The notes beneath the pieces are model-generated. The model made no database searches and was not told the DNA's origin. It saw only the letters and a program-made list of their open reading frames with translations. Shown piece after piece: positions 1-8,288 of a stretch of DNA of 25,737 nucleotides (within the stretch, counting starts at the first letter, position 1; each line of letters opens with the position of its first letter). The DNA comes from JBBQVZ01 sp038211015 (GTDB taxonomy: Bacteria > Actinomycetota > UBA4738 > HRBIN12). The stretch is from the NCBI GenBank assembly GCA_038211015.1, contig JBBQVZ010000038.1, positions 1-25,737 of the forward strand, written 5' to 3'. Both the position numbers and the translations under genes were made by a program.

Positions 1-483
1 ACCAAGACCCGTGGAGACGTCTCCGGCGGGGGGAAGAAGCCGTGGCGCCAGAAGGGCACCGGTCGCGCTCGCCAGGGCTCGATCAGGTCGCCGCAATGGG
101 TGGGCGGCGGCGTCGCCCACGGACCACATCCGCACTCCCACGAGATGCGTGTGAACAAGAAGATGCGTCGTGGCGCGCTGCGCTCCGCGCTGACCGACGC
201 GCTGCAGAGCGGCAAGCTCGTCGCCGTGAACGACATCGTGTTCGACGAGCCGAGAACCCGCGAGGCCGTCAGCCTGCTCAACGCGCTCCAGCTCGAGGGC
301 AAGGTGCTCGTGGTGCTACCCGAGCCCCACGAGGTCGTGGAGAAGTCGTTCCGCAACCTCCGGCACGTTCGGATCACGTACGCGAAGAGCCTCGGCACCT
401 ACGAGATCCTCCGTGCCGACCGGGTGTTGTTCACCGACGCCGCCCTCGGCGTGCTCGAAGGTTCCGCGGGGGTGGCGGAGTGA
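1..483 (+). CDS. rplD: 50S ribosomal protein L4, 5' end cut by the window
   Basis: L4 is a large-subunit protein that binds 23S rRNA and reaches into the peptide exit tunnel with a long loop. The reading frame is open from base 1, so the start lies upstream; 160 residues are visible before the TGA. The first visible residues carry the basic tunnel-loop signature, with KTRGDVSGGGKKPWRQKGTGRAR-like sequence and GSIRSPQW, followed by the C-terminal alpha/beta domain (VNKKMRRGALRSAL, later residues near KSLGTYEILRADRVLFT). In other bacteria L4 follows rplC in the S10 operon and in enterobacteria it autoregulates that operon; the leader is outside this window. The stop overlaps the GTG of rplW by three bases. 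Identity is secure from sequence and context. Confidence 0.96.
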   Translation, partial: TKTRGDVSGGGKKPWRQKGTGRARQGSIRSPQWVGGGVAHGPHPHSHEMRVNKKMRRGALRSALTDALQSGKLVAVNDIVFDEPRTREAVSLLNALQLEGKVLVVLPEPHEVVEKSFRNLRHVRITYAKSLGTYEILRADRVLFTDAALGVLEGSAGVAE

Positions 484-773
484 AGTCGCCTCGTGACGTG
501 ATCATCCGGCCTATCGTCTCCGAGAAGTCCTACGCGGGGATCGAGCAGAACACGTACACGTTCCTGGTCGATCCGCGCGCGAACAAGACCGAGATCAAGC
601 AGGCGGTCCAGGTCATCTGGGACGTCACCGTGACCTCGGTGAACACGTTGAACCGTCGCGGCAAGACCAAGCGCCGCGGATACACCAAGGGTAAGCGCGC
701 CGACGAGAAGCGCGCGATCGTCACCCTTGCCGAGGGCGACGCGATCGAGATCTTCGAAGGCGGGTTGGGATAG
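480..773 (+). CDS. rplW: 50S ribosomal protein L23
   Basis: L23 binds domain III of 23S rRNA at the exit of the peptide tunnel, where it docks signal recognition particle and trigger factor. The 97-residue protein has the family opening (DVIIRPIVSEKS) and the RGKTKRRGYTKGKR basic loop between its strands, and is the usual length. The GTG start at 480 forms a GTGA overlap with the rplD stop, the common coupling in this cluster, and gives the normal L23 N-terminus. A longer in-frame extension back to base 42 only covers rplD in another frame and is not credible. The ATG of rplB follows the stop without a gap. Confidence 0.96.
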   Translation: MKSPRDVIIRPIVSEKSYAGIEQNTYTFLVDPRANKTEIKQAVQVIWDVTVTSVNTLNRRGKTKRRGYTKGKRADEKRAIVTLAEGDAIEIFEGGLG

Positions 774-1604
774 ATGGCCGTTCGCAAATACAAACCGACC
801 ACGCCGGGGCGCCGCGGCGCGAGCGTCGCGTCCTTCGACGAGATCACGCGCTCCACGCCGGAGAGGTCGCTCGTCGTCAAGGGGCGCAAGAAGGCCGGGC
901 GCAACGTCCACGGCCGGATCACCGCGCGCCATCAGGGCGGCGGCGTCAAGCGTCGCTACCGCATCGTCGACTTCCGTCGGAACAAGGACGGTGTCCCCGC
1001 CAAGGTCGCGCATATCGAGTACGACCCCAACCGGAGCGCGCGCATCGCGCTGCTGCACTACGCCGACGGTGAGAAGCGATACATCCTTGCGCCGCAAGGC
1101 GTCATGCAGGGCGACATGCTGATGTCGGGCCCCGACGCCGAGATCCGTCCCGGCAACTCGCTGCCGCTCCGCAACATCCCGGTCGGCACGGTGATCCACG
1201 CGATCGAGTTGAAGCCGGGCGCCGGCGCCAAGATGGCGCGTTCGGCGGGCACCAGCGTCCAGTTGATGGCGAAGGAAGGCAAGTACGCTACCCTTCGGCT
1301 TCCCTCCGGCGAGACACGTCTCGTCGACGCCACGTGCAAGGGAACCGTGGGTGTGGTGGGCAATCCCGAGCACGAGCTGATCTCGCTCGGCAAGGCCGGC
1401 CGCAACCGCTGGAAGAACAAGCGTCCGTCCGTCCGAGGTGTGGCGATGAACCCCGTCGACCATCCGCTTGGCGGCGGCGAGGGGAAATCCTCGGGTGGCC
1501 GTCATCCGACGTCGCCGTGGGGAAAGAAGGAAGGCCGTACGCGGAAGAAGAACAAGGCGTCGAGCAAGTACATCGTTCGCCGCCGTGGGAAGGGTCGTGG
1601 CTGA
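774..1604 (+). CDS. rplB: 50S ribosomal protein L2
   Basis: L2 is the largest and one of the most conserved large-subunit proteins; it binds 23S rRNA near the peptidyl transferase centre and supports subunit joining. The 276 residues match the usual bacterial length. Visible signatures are the N-terminal YKPTTPGRRG segment, the basic GRNVHGRITARHQGGGVKRRYR-type stretch, and near the C-terminus MNPVDHPLGGGEGKSSGGRHP, which includes the conserved histidine region of the peptidyl transferase neighbourhood, followed by the WGKKEGRTRKKNK tail. The ATG abuts the rplW stop and the TGA shares its A with the ATG of rpsS. No clear Shine-Dalgarno was seen, so translational coupling to rplW is likely. 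Confidence 0.97.
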   Translation: MAVRKYKPTTPGRRGASVASFDEITRSTPERSLVVKGRKKAGRNVHGRITARHQGGGVKRRYRIVDFRRNKDGVPAKVAHIEYDPNRSARIALLHYADGEKRYILAPQGVMQGDMLMSGPDAEIRPGNSLPLRNIPVGTVIHAIELKPGAGAKMARSAGTSVQLMAKEGKYATLRLPSGETRLVDATCKGTVGVVGNPEHELISLGKAGRNRWKNKRPSVRGVAMNPVDHPLGGGEGKSSGGRHPTSPWGKKEGRTRKKNKASSKYIVRRRGKGRG

Positions 1605-1885
1605 TGCCGAGGTCGGTGAAGAAGGGTCCGTTCGTCGACGAGCACCTGATGGTGAAGATCGACGACATGAACAAGCGCGGCGACAAGCGGGTCGTGAAGA
1701 CCTGGTCGCGTCGTTCCACGGTGGTGCCGGACATGGTCGGGCACACTATCGCCGTTCACGACGGCCGAAAGCACGTGCCGATCTTCATCTCGGAGTCGAT
1801 GGTCGGCCACAAGCTCGGAGAGTTCGCGCCCACGCGCACGTTCCGTTCGCACGCTAGGGACGAGCGCAGGACCGGAGTGAGGTAG
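1604..1885 (+). CDS. rpsS: 30S ribosomal protein S19
   Basis: S19 sits in the head of the small subunit, pairs with S13 and contacts the A-site tRNA region. The protein is 93 residues, normal for the family, starting MPRSVKKGPFVD and containing the conserved STVVPDMVGHTIAVHDGRKH and MVGHKLGEFAPTRTF regions. The ATG at 1604 overlaps the rplB TGA by one base (TGATG). A longer frame beginning near 1334 is inside rplB and is not used. Followed after five bases by rplV. Confidence 0.96.
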   Translation: MPRSVKKGPFVDEHLMVKIDDMNKRGDKRVVKTWSRRSTVVPDMVGHTIAVHDGRKHVPIFISESMVGHKLGEFAPTRTFRSHARDERRTGVR

Positions 1886-1890
1886 CAGCG

Positions 1891-2235
1891 TTGCAAGCAC
1901 AGGCCACCATCAAGTACGTCCGGACCTCGCCGCGGAAGATGCGGCGGGTCGTGGACATGATCCGCGGGCAGCACGTCGCGGAGGCGCGACGCATCCTGCG
2001 CTTCTCCCCTCTGGGCGCGACGCGAGACGTGGAGAAGCTCCTGGACTCCGCCATCGCGAACGCCGAGCAGCAGCCCGGCGTGATCAGCGAGAACCTGCTG
2101 GTGGCGAAGGCGTGGGTCGACGAGGGCCCGACGCTCAAGCGGTTCCGGCCGCGTGCGTACGGGCGTGCGACGAAGATCCGGAAGCGGACCTCGCACGTGA
2201 CGTTGGTCGTGCAGACGATGGGAGATGAACGCTAA
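1891..2235 (+). CDS. rplV: 50S ribosomal protein L22
   Basis: L22 lines the peptide exit tunnel opposite L4 and is a known site of macrolide resistance changes in other bacteria. The 114 residues show the family pattern: ATIKYVRTSPRKMRRVVDMIRG at the start, the EKLLDSAIANAEQ helix, then the tunnel hairpin around KRFRPRAYGRATKIRKRTSHVT. The start is a TTG at 1891; no ATG or GTG is placed to give the conserved N-terminus, so TTG is the best choice. The stop abuts the GTG of rpsC. Confidence 0.95.
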   Translation: MQAQATIKYVRTSPRKMRRVVDMIRGQHVAEARRILRFSPLGATRDVEKLLDSAIANAEQQPGVISENLLVAKAWVDEGPTLKRFRPRAYGRATKIRKRTSHVTLVVQTMGDER

Positions 2236-3209
<974 letters not shown>

Positions 3210-3210
<1 letters not shown>

Positions 3211-3623
3211 TGCTCGCGCCGAAGAAGGTCAAGCACCGCAAGCAGCATCGTGGGCGGCGACGCGGCATGGCCAAGGGCGGCACCGAGATCCAGTTCGGGG
3301 ACTTCGGCCTGGTGGCGCTCGAGCCCGCGTGGATCACGAACCGACAGATCGAGGCCGCCCGTGTCGCGATCACGCGTCACATCCGTCGTGGCGGGAAGGT
3401 GTGGATCAACATCTTCCCGGACAAGCCCGTCACGAAGAAGCCGGCGGAGACGCGCATGGGCTCCGGCAAGGGCAACCCGGAGGGCTGGGTCGCCGTCGTG
3501 AAGCCGGGCCGCGTGATGTTCGAGCTCGCCGGCGTGCCGGAGGGGCTCGCGCGCGAGGCCATGAGCCGCGCGCAGCACAAGCTGCCGATCAAGACCAAGT
3601 TCATCTCCCGGGTGGGGGACTAG
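3210..3623 (+). CDS. rplP: 50S ribosomal protein L16
   Basis: L16 binds 23S and 5S rRNA near the A and P sites and is required for correct placement of tRNA. The 137 residues match the family length. Visible signatures are KVKHRKQHRGRRRG, the ALEPAWITNRQIEAAR segment, the IFPDKPVTKKPAETRMGSGKG loop that contacts tRNA and GWVAVVKPGRVMFE. The ATG at 3210 shares a base with the rpsC stop, so translation is probably coupled. rpmC follows after two bases. Confidence 0.96.
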
Positions 3624-3625
3624 CC

Positions 3626-3871
3626 ATGGCGACGAACAGCAAGGCCGCGGAGCTGCGTGAGCTCCCCGACGATGAGCTGGTCACGCGGATGGAGTCCGGC
3701 AAGGAGGAGCTCTTCAACCTGCGCTTCCAGCTCGCCACCGGCCAATTGGACAACCCCGCGCGGATGAAGCAGGTCCGTCACGACGTGGCGCGTATCGCCA
3801 CGGTGCTCCGCGAACGCGAGATCGAGCTGGAGCTCGACGCGATCGTGAGCGAGGAGGAGAACGAGCAGTGA
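3626..3871 (+). CDS. rpmC: 50S ribosomal protein L29
   Basis: L29 is a small two-helix protein near the tunnel exit that pairs with L23. The 81-residue product contains AAELRELPDDELVTRMESGKEELFNLRFQLATGQLDNP, the L29 signature, and a second helix with VRHDVARIATVLRERE. The ATG at 3626 is preceded by a GGGGGA run about eight bases upstream. The C-terminus (about 12 residues past the usual end, rich in Glu) is slightly long and acidic. The stop overlaps the GTG of rpsQ by three bases (GTGA). Confidence 0.95.
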   Translation: MATNSKAAELRELPDDELVTRMESGKEELFNLRFQLATGQLDNPARMKQVRHDVARIATVLREREIELELDAIVSEEENEQ

Positions 3872-4143
3872 GCGACGAACAGACGACGCTCGAGCGCGGC
3901 GCCCGGAAGACGCGGACCGGCGTGGTCGTGTCTGACAAGATGGACAAGACCGTCCTGGTCCGCATCGACCGGCAGATGCGACACGCGCTGTACGGCAAGA
4001 TCGTGCGGCGCTCGTCGAAGCTCGCGGCGCACGACGAGAACAACGATGCGCACGTGGGTGACACCGTCCGCGTGATGGAGACCCGTCCGGTGTCGAAGAC
4101 CAAGCGCTGGCGCGTGGTCGAGATCGTCGAACGGGCCCAGTAG
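3868..4143 (+). CDS. rpsQ: 30S ribosomal protein S17
   Basis: S17 is an OB-fold protein that binds 16S rRNA early in small-subunit assembly. The 91 residues include RTGVVVSDKMDKTVLVRIDR, the YGKIVRRSSKLAAHDENN loop and GDTVRVMETRPVSKTKRWRVVEI, all family landmarks. The GTG at 3868 lies in a GTGA overlap with rpmC and gives an N-terminal lead of about 12 residues before the OB-fold, acceptable for actinobacterial forms. A 49-base gap follows before rplN, the largest gap in this part of the cluster. Confidence 0.95.
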   Translation: MSDEQTTLERGARKTRTGVVVSDKMDKTVLVRIDRQMRHALYGKIVRRSSKLAAHDENNDAHVGDTVRVMETRPVSKTKRWRVVEIVERAQ

Positions 4144-4155
4144 GCCAGGCTTGAA

Positions 4156-4177
4156 GCCAAGAGACAGCCAAGAGACA
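4156..4177 (+). repeat. 11-bp perfect tandem duplication upstream of rplN
   Basis: Two head-to-tail copies of GCCAAGAGACA occupy 4156-4177 in the short gap between rpsQ and rplN. A small inverted repeat, GGCTT-G-AAGCC, ends the first copy's upstream flank at about 4148-4158. The unit is purine-rich and lies just upstream of the ribosome binding region (GGGAG near 4184) of rplN. It may be a simple replication slippage product; no function is claimed. Confidence 0.85.
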
Positions 4178-4192
4178 GATGGTGGGAGACCG

Positions 4193-4561
4193 GTGATCCA
4201 GCAGGAGACGCGCTGCAAGGTAGCGGACAACACGGGGGCCAAAGAGGTCCTGTGCATCCGCGTGCTCGGTGGCTCGGCTCGCAGGTACGCCGGTGTGGGC
4301 GACATGATCGTCGGTACCGTGAAGGACGCCCTGCCGGGCGGCGCCGTGAAGAAAGGCGAGGTCGTGCGTGCTGTGGTCGTTCGCACCGCGAAGGAACGTC
4401 GCCGCCCCGACGGGTCCTATATCCGGTTCGACGACAACGCGGTCGTGATCATCAACGAACAGAAGAACCCGCGCGGCACGCGCATCTTCGGGCCGGTGGC
4501 CCGCGAGCTGCGCGAGAAGCGCTTCATGAAGATCATCTCGCTGGCACCGGAGGTGCTGTAG
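4193..4561 (+). CDS. rplN: 50S ribosomal protein L14
   Basis: L14 sits at the subunit interface, contacts helix 44 of 16S rRNA through bridges and is the docking site of the silencing factor RsfS. With the GTG at 4193 the protein is 122 residues, exactly the usual bacterial length, and begins with the conserved IQQETRCKVADNTGAKE. Further signatures are VGDMIVGTVKDALPGGAVKKGEVVRAVVVRTAKE and DDNAVVIINEQKNPRGTRIFGPVARELRE. A longer frame from 4151 (TTG) would add 14 residues that are not part of the family and would cover the tandem repeat. GGGAG about six bases upstream supports the GTG. Confidence 0.96.
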   Translation: MIQQETRCKVADNTGAKEVLCIRVLGGSARRYAGVGDMIVGTVKDALPGGAVKKGEVVRAVVVRTAKERRRPDGSYIRFDDNAVVIINEQKNPRGTRIFGPVARELREKRFMKIISLAPEVL

Positions 4562-4897
4562 ATGCCGGGCGTCGACATCAAGAAGGACGACATGGTGAAG
4601 GTCTTGCAGGGCAAGGACCGCGGCAAGGAAGGCCGCGTGGTCCGCGTGCTGCCGAGCGAGGGGCGCGTCATGGTCGACGGCGTGGCGCTCGCGAAGAAGC
4701 ACATGCGCTCGAGCGGCAAGCGCTCGAGCGGCGGTCAGCAGCTCCAGCAGGGCGGCATCATCGATGCGGAGACGTTCATCGACATCTCGAACGTCCAGGT
4801 CGTGTGCGGGTCCTGCGGCAAGCCCACCCGCGTGGGCCACCGGGTCGAGGGCGACGTGAAGGTCCGCTTCTGTCGCCGATGCGAGTCGGAGCTCTGA
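4562..4897 (+). CDS. rplX: 50S ribosomal protein L24, zinc-ribbon form
   Basis: L24 is an assembly-initiating protein with a KOW domain. Residues ~5-45 form the KOW motif (KKDDMVKVLQGKDRGKEGRVVRVLP). The second half ends in a Cys4 knuckle, C82/C85 and C104/C107, with CGSCGKPTRVG and CRRCESEL, which is common in L24 of several bacterial phyla and should bind zinc. The 111-residue length is normal for this form. A Ser/Gly/Gln-rich linker (residues ~50-65) replaces the usual basic stretch. The ATG at 4562 directly follows the rplN stop. Confidence 0.95.
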   Translation: MPGVDIKKDDMVKVLQGKDRGKEGRVVRVLPSEGRVMVDGVALAKKHMRSSGKRSSGGQQLQQGGIIDAETFIDISNVQVVCGSCGKPTRVGHRVEGDVKVRFCRRCESEL

Positions 4898-4902
4898 GGA
4901 CG

Positions 4903-5487
4903 ATGGCCGACTACACACCGAGGATGAAGGCGAAGTTCCGGGAGGAGCTCATCCCTCGGCTCATGGAAGAGCTCGCCCTGACGAACGTCATGCAGGTGCC
5001 CCGGTTCGAGAAGGTCGTCTTGAACATGGGCGTGGGTGACGCGGTCAAGGACGGTCGTATGCTTGAGGCCGCGCTCGCGGACCTCCAGGTGATCACCGGT
5101 CAGAAGCCGGTGGTGACCAAGGCTCGCAAGTCGATCGCCGGGTTCAAGCTCCGGGAGGGCATGCCGATCGGGGCGAAGGTGACCTTGCGAGGCGACCGGA
5201 TGTGGGAGTTCCTCGACCGGCTCGTCACGCTGGCGCTCCCCAGGATCCGCGACTTCCGGGGACTGGATCCGAACGCGTTCGATGGGCACGGGAACTACAC
5301 GCTCGGCGTGACCGAGCAACTGATCTTCCCGGAGGTCGACTACGACAAGGTGCTGCAGGTGCGAGGCATGGACATCACGGTGGTGACCACCGCGAAGAGC
5401 GACGACGAAGGGCGCGCACTGCTGATGTCGCTGGGGTTCCCGTTCCCGGGGCTCGCGGCGGCGGCGCAGGCGAGCGAGAAGGACTGA
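4903..5487 (+). CDS. rplE: 50S ribosomal protein L5
   Basis: L5 binds 5S rRNA in the central protuberance and touches the P-site tRNA. The 194-residue protein carries the L5 landmarks VPRFEKVVLNMGVGDAVKDGR, the LQVITGQKPVVTKARKSIAGFKLREGMPIGAKVTLRG segment and the C-terminal DYDKVLQVRGMDITVVTTAKSDDEGRALLMSLGFPF. The ATG at 4903 has GAGGA just upstream and gives the standard N-terminus; a longer in-frame extension overlaps rplX and is rejected. A short Ala-rich end (AAAAQASEKD) goes slightly beyond the usual last helix. Confidence 0.96.
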   Translation: MADYTPRMKAKFREELIPRLMEELALTNVMQVPRFEKVVLNMGVGDAVKDGRMLEAALADLQVITGQKPVVTKARKSIAGFKLREGMPIGAKVTLRGDRMWEFLDRLVTLALPRIRDFRGLDPNAFDGHGNYTLGVTEQLIFPEVDYDKVLQVRGMDITVVTTAKSDDEGRALLMSLGFPFPGLAAAAQASEKD

Positions 5488-5490
5488 GGT

Positions 5491-5676
5491 ATGGCGAAGA
5501 CAGCGTTGATCAACAAGCAGCAGAAGCAGCCGAAGTTCCGGGTGCGCGGCTACACGCGTTGCCGTCGGTGCGGCCGGCCCCGCGCCGTCTACAAGAAGCT
5601 GCTGCTCTGCCGGATCTGTTTCCGTGAGCTGGCGCACGCCGGCGAGCTTCCGGGGGTGACCAAAGCCTCATGGTGA
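5491..5676 (+). CDS. rpsN: 30S ribosomal protein S14, short zinc-binding type
   Basis: S14 completes the small-subunit head. This 61-residue form is the zinc-containing (C+) type, often called rpsZ or rpsN type Z, with two CxxC pairs at C24/C27 (CRRCGRP) and C40/C43 (CRICFRE). It keeps the family C-terminus ELAHAGELPGVTKASW. The start at 5491 has GAGG just before it, overlapping the rplE stop area. The stop lies inside the start region of rpsH. Bacteria with a C+ S14 often carry a second zinc-free paralogue under Zur control elsewhere; none is in this window. Confidence 0.96.
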   Translation: MAKTALINKQQKQPKFRVRGYTRCRRCGRPRAVYKKLLLCRICFRELAHAGELPGVTKASW

Positions 5677-6122
5677 GCACGGACCTGATCAAGAGCACGA
5701 AGAGCCGCAAACGGAAGTTCTCCTCGAACATCTCCGACCCCGTGGCGGACCTGCTCACGCGGATCCGGAACGCGAACCTCGCCTACAAGGACGAGTTGAT
5801 CGCGCCGATCTCCAAGCTGGCCGAGTCCATCCTGCGGATCCTCGAGCAGGAGGGGTACGTCGATGGGTTCGATCGCGAAGGCGAAGGGGTCGAGCAGGCG
5901 TTCCGTATCCGCTTGAAGTACGGGAAGGGACGCCAGCGCACGATCTCGGGGATCAAGCGCATCTCCACGCCCGGCCGCAGGGTCTACGCGCAACGCGACA
6001 AGCTGCCGCGAGTGTTGGGGGGACTGGGCGTCGCCATCGTGTCCACGTCCCAGGGAGTCATGACGGATCGCGACGCATCCAAGAAAGGCATCGGCGGCGA
6101 GGTCCTCGCCTTCGTGTGGTGA
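5670..6122 (+). CDS. rpsH: 30S ribosomal protein S8, N-terminally extended
   Basis: S8 binds helix 21 of 16S rRNA early in assembly and in E. coli represses the spc operon. The core starts at SDPVADLLTRIRNANLA (about residue 22) and ends with ASKKGIGGEVLAFVW, matching the family. Before it lie about 20 extra residues, rich in Lys, Ser and Arg, so the protein is 150 residues instead of ~130. No ATG, GTG or TTG exists closer to the core, so the extension is probably translated. Two in-phase starts are possible, ATG 5670 and GTG 5673; the second would give a GTGA overlap with rpsN like several neighbours. Confidence 0.93.
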   Translation: MVSTDLIKSTKSRKRKFSSNISDPVADLLTRIRNANLAYKDELIAPISKLAESILRILEQEGYVDGFDREGEGVEQAFRIRLKYGKGRQRTISGIKRISTPGRRVYAQRDKLPRVLGGLGVAIVSTSQGVMTDRDASKKGIGGEVLAFVW

Positions 6123-6129
6123 TGAGCGC

Positions 6130-6681
6130 ATGAGTCGTATCGGAAAGCAGCCCGTCGAGGTCCCGAGCGGTGTCGAGATCGACATCGCCGACGGGAACGT
6201 CGTCACGATCAAGGGGCCACGCGGATCCCTGACCTCGACGATGCACGCCGACATGAAGATCGTCGTCGACGACGGCCACATCACCGTGGAGCGACCCGAC
6301 AACGAGGGGTTCCACCGGAGCCTGCACGGACTGACGCGCTCGCTCCTGGCCAACATGGTCGACGGCGTCACGAAGGGGTTCGAGAAGCGGCTGCAGATCG
6401 TGGGCGTTGGCTACCGGGCGGCGATGAAGGGCAGCGACCTCGAGATCGCGGCCGGCTACTCGCATCCCGTCATCGTTCCGCAGCCGGCCGGGATCGAGTT
6501 CGAGGTGCCCACGCCGACCCAGATCGTCGTGCGAGGCAACGACAAGCAGCAGGTGGGAGAGATCGCCGCGAACATCCGGAAGGTGCGCAAGCCCGAGCCA
6601 TACAAGGGCAAGGGCATCCGGTACGAGGGCGAGTACGTGCGCAAGAAGGCCGGCAAGGCCGCGAAGACGGGTGCTGCCTGA
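6130..6681 (+). CDS. rplF: 50S ribosomal protein L6
   Basis: L6 sits at the base of the L7/L12 stalk near the sarcin-ricin loop and is built from two similar alpha/beta domains. The 183 residues show SRIGKQPVEVPSGVEI at the start, the RSLLANMVDGVTKGFEKRLQIVGVGYRA junction between domains, and the C-terminal KVRKPEPYKGKGIRYEGEYVRKKAGKA, all diagnostic. The ATG at 6130 is chosen; another ATG at 6122 is in a different frame. TGATG overlap with rplR at the 3' end. Confidence 0.96.
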   Translation: MSRIGKQPVEVPSGVEIDIADGNVVTIKGPRGSLTSTMHADMKIVVDDGHITVERPDNEGFHRSLHGLTRSLLANMVDGVTKGFEKRLQIVGVGYRAAMKGSDLEIAAGYSHPVIVPQPAGIEFEVPTPTQIVVRGNDKQQVGEIAANIRKVRKPEPYKGKGIRYEGEYVRKKAGKAAKTGAA

Positions 6682-7028
6682 TGGACGCGAAGACGAAGCG
6701 CGCCGCGCGGATCCGCCGCCATGGACGCGTGCGCAAGAAGGTGTCGGGCGACGCGACGCGACCGCGCCTCGCCGTGTACCGCTCGAACAAGTACATCTAC
6801 GTGCAGCTGATCGACGACCGCACCGCGGCGACGATCACGCAGGCGTCGGACCGCGAGGTGTCCGGCGAGGGCAAGACGGCTCGCGCGAAGGCGGTCGGGG
6901 CACTGATCGCGCAGCGCGCGAAGGATGCCGGTATCGAGCGCGTGGTGTTCGACCGCGGCGGCCGTCTGTATCACGGTCGTGTCGCGGCGCTCGCCGACGG
7001 CGCTCGCGAGGGAGGACTCCAGATCTGA
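6681..7028 (+). CDS. rplR: 50S ribosomal protein L18
   Basis: L18 binds 5S rRNA together with L5 in the central protuberance. The 115-residue product has the basic N-terminus (RAARIRRHGRVRKKVSG), then RPRLAVYRSNKYIYVQLIDD and the closing RGGRLYHGRVAALADGAREGGLQI, which match the family throughout. The ATG shares a base with the rplF stop. rpsE begins two bases beyond the stop. Confidence 0.96.
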   Translation: MDAKTKRAARIRRHGRVRKKVSGDATRPRLAVYRSNKYIYVQLIDDRTAATITQASDREVSGEGKTARAKAVGALIAQRAKDAGIERVVFDRGGRLYHGRVAALADGAREGGLQI

Positions 7029-7029
7029 C

Positions 7030-7665
7030 ATGAGCAGGCGATACGACGCGACTTCTCAGGACAAGAGCCCGTTCGAAGAGCGGGTCATCTCGATCAACCG
7101 TGTGGCGAAGGTCGTCAAAGGCGGCCGGCGATTCTCGTTCGCCGCGTTGGTGGTCGTGGGTGACGGCGCGGGCCGCGTCGGCGTCGGCTACGGCAAGGCC
7201 AAGGAGGTGCCCGCGGCCATCGCCAAGGGCGTCGAAGAGGCTCGCCGCCGGATGTTCGAGGTGCCGATGATGGGGACCACCATCCCCCACACGGTGATCG
7301 GCCAGGCCGGCGCCGGGCGTGTGCTCCTGAAGCCGGCCGCCCCCGGGACCGGGGTCATCGCGGGCGGCGCCGTCCGCGCGCTGATCGAGTGTGCCGGCAT
7401 CAAGGACGTCCTGTCCAAGTCGCTCGGCTCCTCCAACCAGATCAACATCGTGAAGGCCGCCGTGCAGGGGTTACAGTCGCTCCGTCGGCCTCGCGACATC
7501 GCGCGCCTGCGCGGGCGCGAGATGGTCGACATCGCGCCCAAGCCGATGCTCGAGGCGGTCGCGGCCGCCGAGGCGCGTCTGCTGGCCGCGCGGACCGCCG
7601 CGCTCGAAGAGGTCTACAGCGACGAGCCGCGGACGCCTTCTGGCCCACGGGGTGGTCGTCGATGA
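7030..7665 (+). CDS. rpsE: 30S ribosomal protein S5
   Basis: S5 lies at the mRNA entry channel beside S3 and S4 and affects decoding fidelity. The 211 residues include the dsRBD-like N-domain (EERVISINRVAKVVKGGRRFSFAALVVVGDG), GYGKAKEVPAAIAKGVEEARR, and the C-domain with GTTIPHTVIGQAGAGRVLLKPAAPGTG and GSSNQINIVKAAVQGLQSL. The C-terminus carries about 30 residues past the core, Ala/Arg-rich then PSGPRGGRR. The start ATG 7030 follows rplR closely. The stop overlaps rpmD in an ATGA arrangement. Its fidelity partner S4 is not encoded in this window. Confidence 0.96.
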   Translation: MSRRYDATSQDKSPFEERVISINRVAKVVKGGRRFSFAALVVVGDGAGRVGVGYGKAKEVPAAIAKGVEEARRRMFEVPMMGTTIPHTVIGQAGAGRVLLKPAAPGTGVIAGGAVRALIECAGIKDVLSKSLGSSNQINIVKAAVQGLQSLRRPRDIARLRGREMVDIAPKPMLEAVAAAEARLLAARTAALEEVYSDEPRTPSGPRGGRR

Positions 7666-7847
7666 GCAAGCTCAAGGTGACGCAGCGTCGCAGTGTGATC
7701 GATCGCCCGAAGGACCAGAAGTCAACGGTCCGTCGCCTCGGGCTGCACCGCATCAACGACTCGGTCATCAAGGAAGACACGCCCTCCGTCCGCGGCATGG
7801 TCGCGAAGGTGCAGCACCTTGTCGAGGTCGAGGAGGTGGACGGATGA
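7662..7847 (+). CDS. rpmD: 50S ribosomal protein L30
   Basis: L30 is a small large-subunit protein bound to 23S rRNA; many bacteria lack it. The 61-residue protein has the family pattern KVTQRRSVIDRPKDQKSTVRRLGLHRINDSVIKEDTPSVRGMV with a closing QHLVEVEEV strand. It starts in an ATGA overlap with rpsE and ends in an ATGA overlap with rplO, so translation is probably coupled on both sides. It is too short to be obvious on length alone, but motif and place between rpsE and rplO make the call firm. Confidence 0.95.
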   Translation: MSKLKVTQRRSVIDRPKDQKSTVRRLGLHRINDSVIKEDTPSVRGMVAKVQHLVEVEEVDG

Positions 7848-8281
7848 AGCTCCATCACCTGCGTCCCGCCGACGGCTCGACGAAGGACCGCAAGCGGGTC
7901 GGACGCGGACGCGCCGGCGTCCGAGGCAAGACCGCCGGTCGCGGAACGAAGGGCACGGGAGCTCGCAAGAACGTCCCCGCCGGCTTCGAGGGCGGCCAGA
8001 TCCCGCTGCAGCGTCGTGTCCCCAAGCTCAAGGGATTCACCAACCCGAACCGCGAAGCGTTCTCGGTGGTGAACGTCGAGCTGCTGTCCAAGCACTATGC
8101 CGACGGGGAGGTCACACCCGAGGCGTTGTACCAGCACGGGCTGGTCCGCAAGGGCCGTCCGGTGAAGGTGCTCGCGCGTGGCGAGATCGACCACGCGCTC
8201 GTCGTGAAAGCCCACGCCTTCTCGGACGCCGCCAAGGCGAAGATCGAGCAGGCCGGGGGCCGAGCCGAGGTTCTCGGCTAG
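7844..8281 (+). CDS. rplO: 50S ribosomal protein L15
   Basis: L15 is a late assembly protein with a long basic N-terminal extension that threads into 23S rRNA. The 145 residues open with KLHHLRPADGSTKDRKRVGRGRAGVRGKTAGRGTKG and continue with FEGGQIPLQRRVPKLKGFTNPNR, both diagnostic. The ATG lies in an ATGA overlap with rpmD; a longer frame back to 7652 only reads rpmD out of phase. The stop is followed by 21 bases that include a possible promoter for secY. Confidence 0.96.
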   Translation: MKLHHLRPADGSTKDRKRVGRGRAGVRGKTAGRGTKGTGARKNVPAGFEGGQIPLQRRVPKLKGFTNPNREAFSVVNVELLSKHYADGEVTPEALYQHGLVRKGRPVKVLARGEIDHALVVKAHAFSDAAKAKIEQAGGRAEVLG

Positions 8282-8288
8282 GCCGGGG

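Noticed and set aside
3620..4918. A 432-codon minus-strand open frame across rpmC-rplX
   Set aside because: Antisense shadow of five intact ribosomal protein genes.
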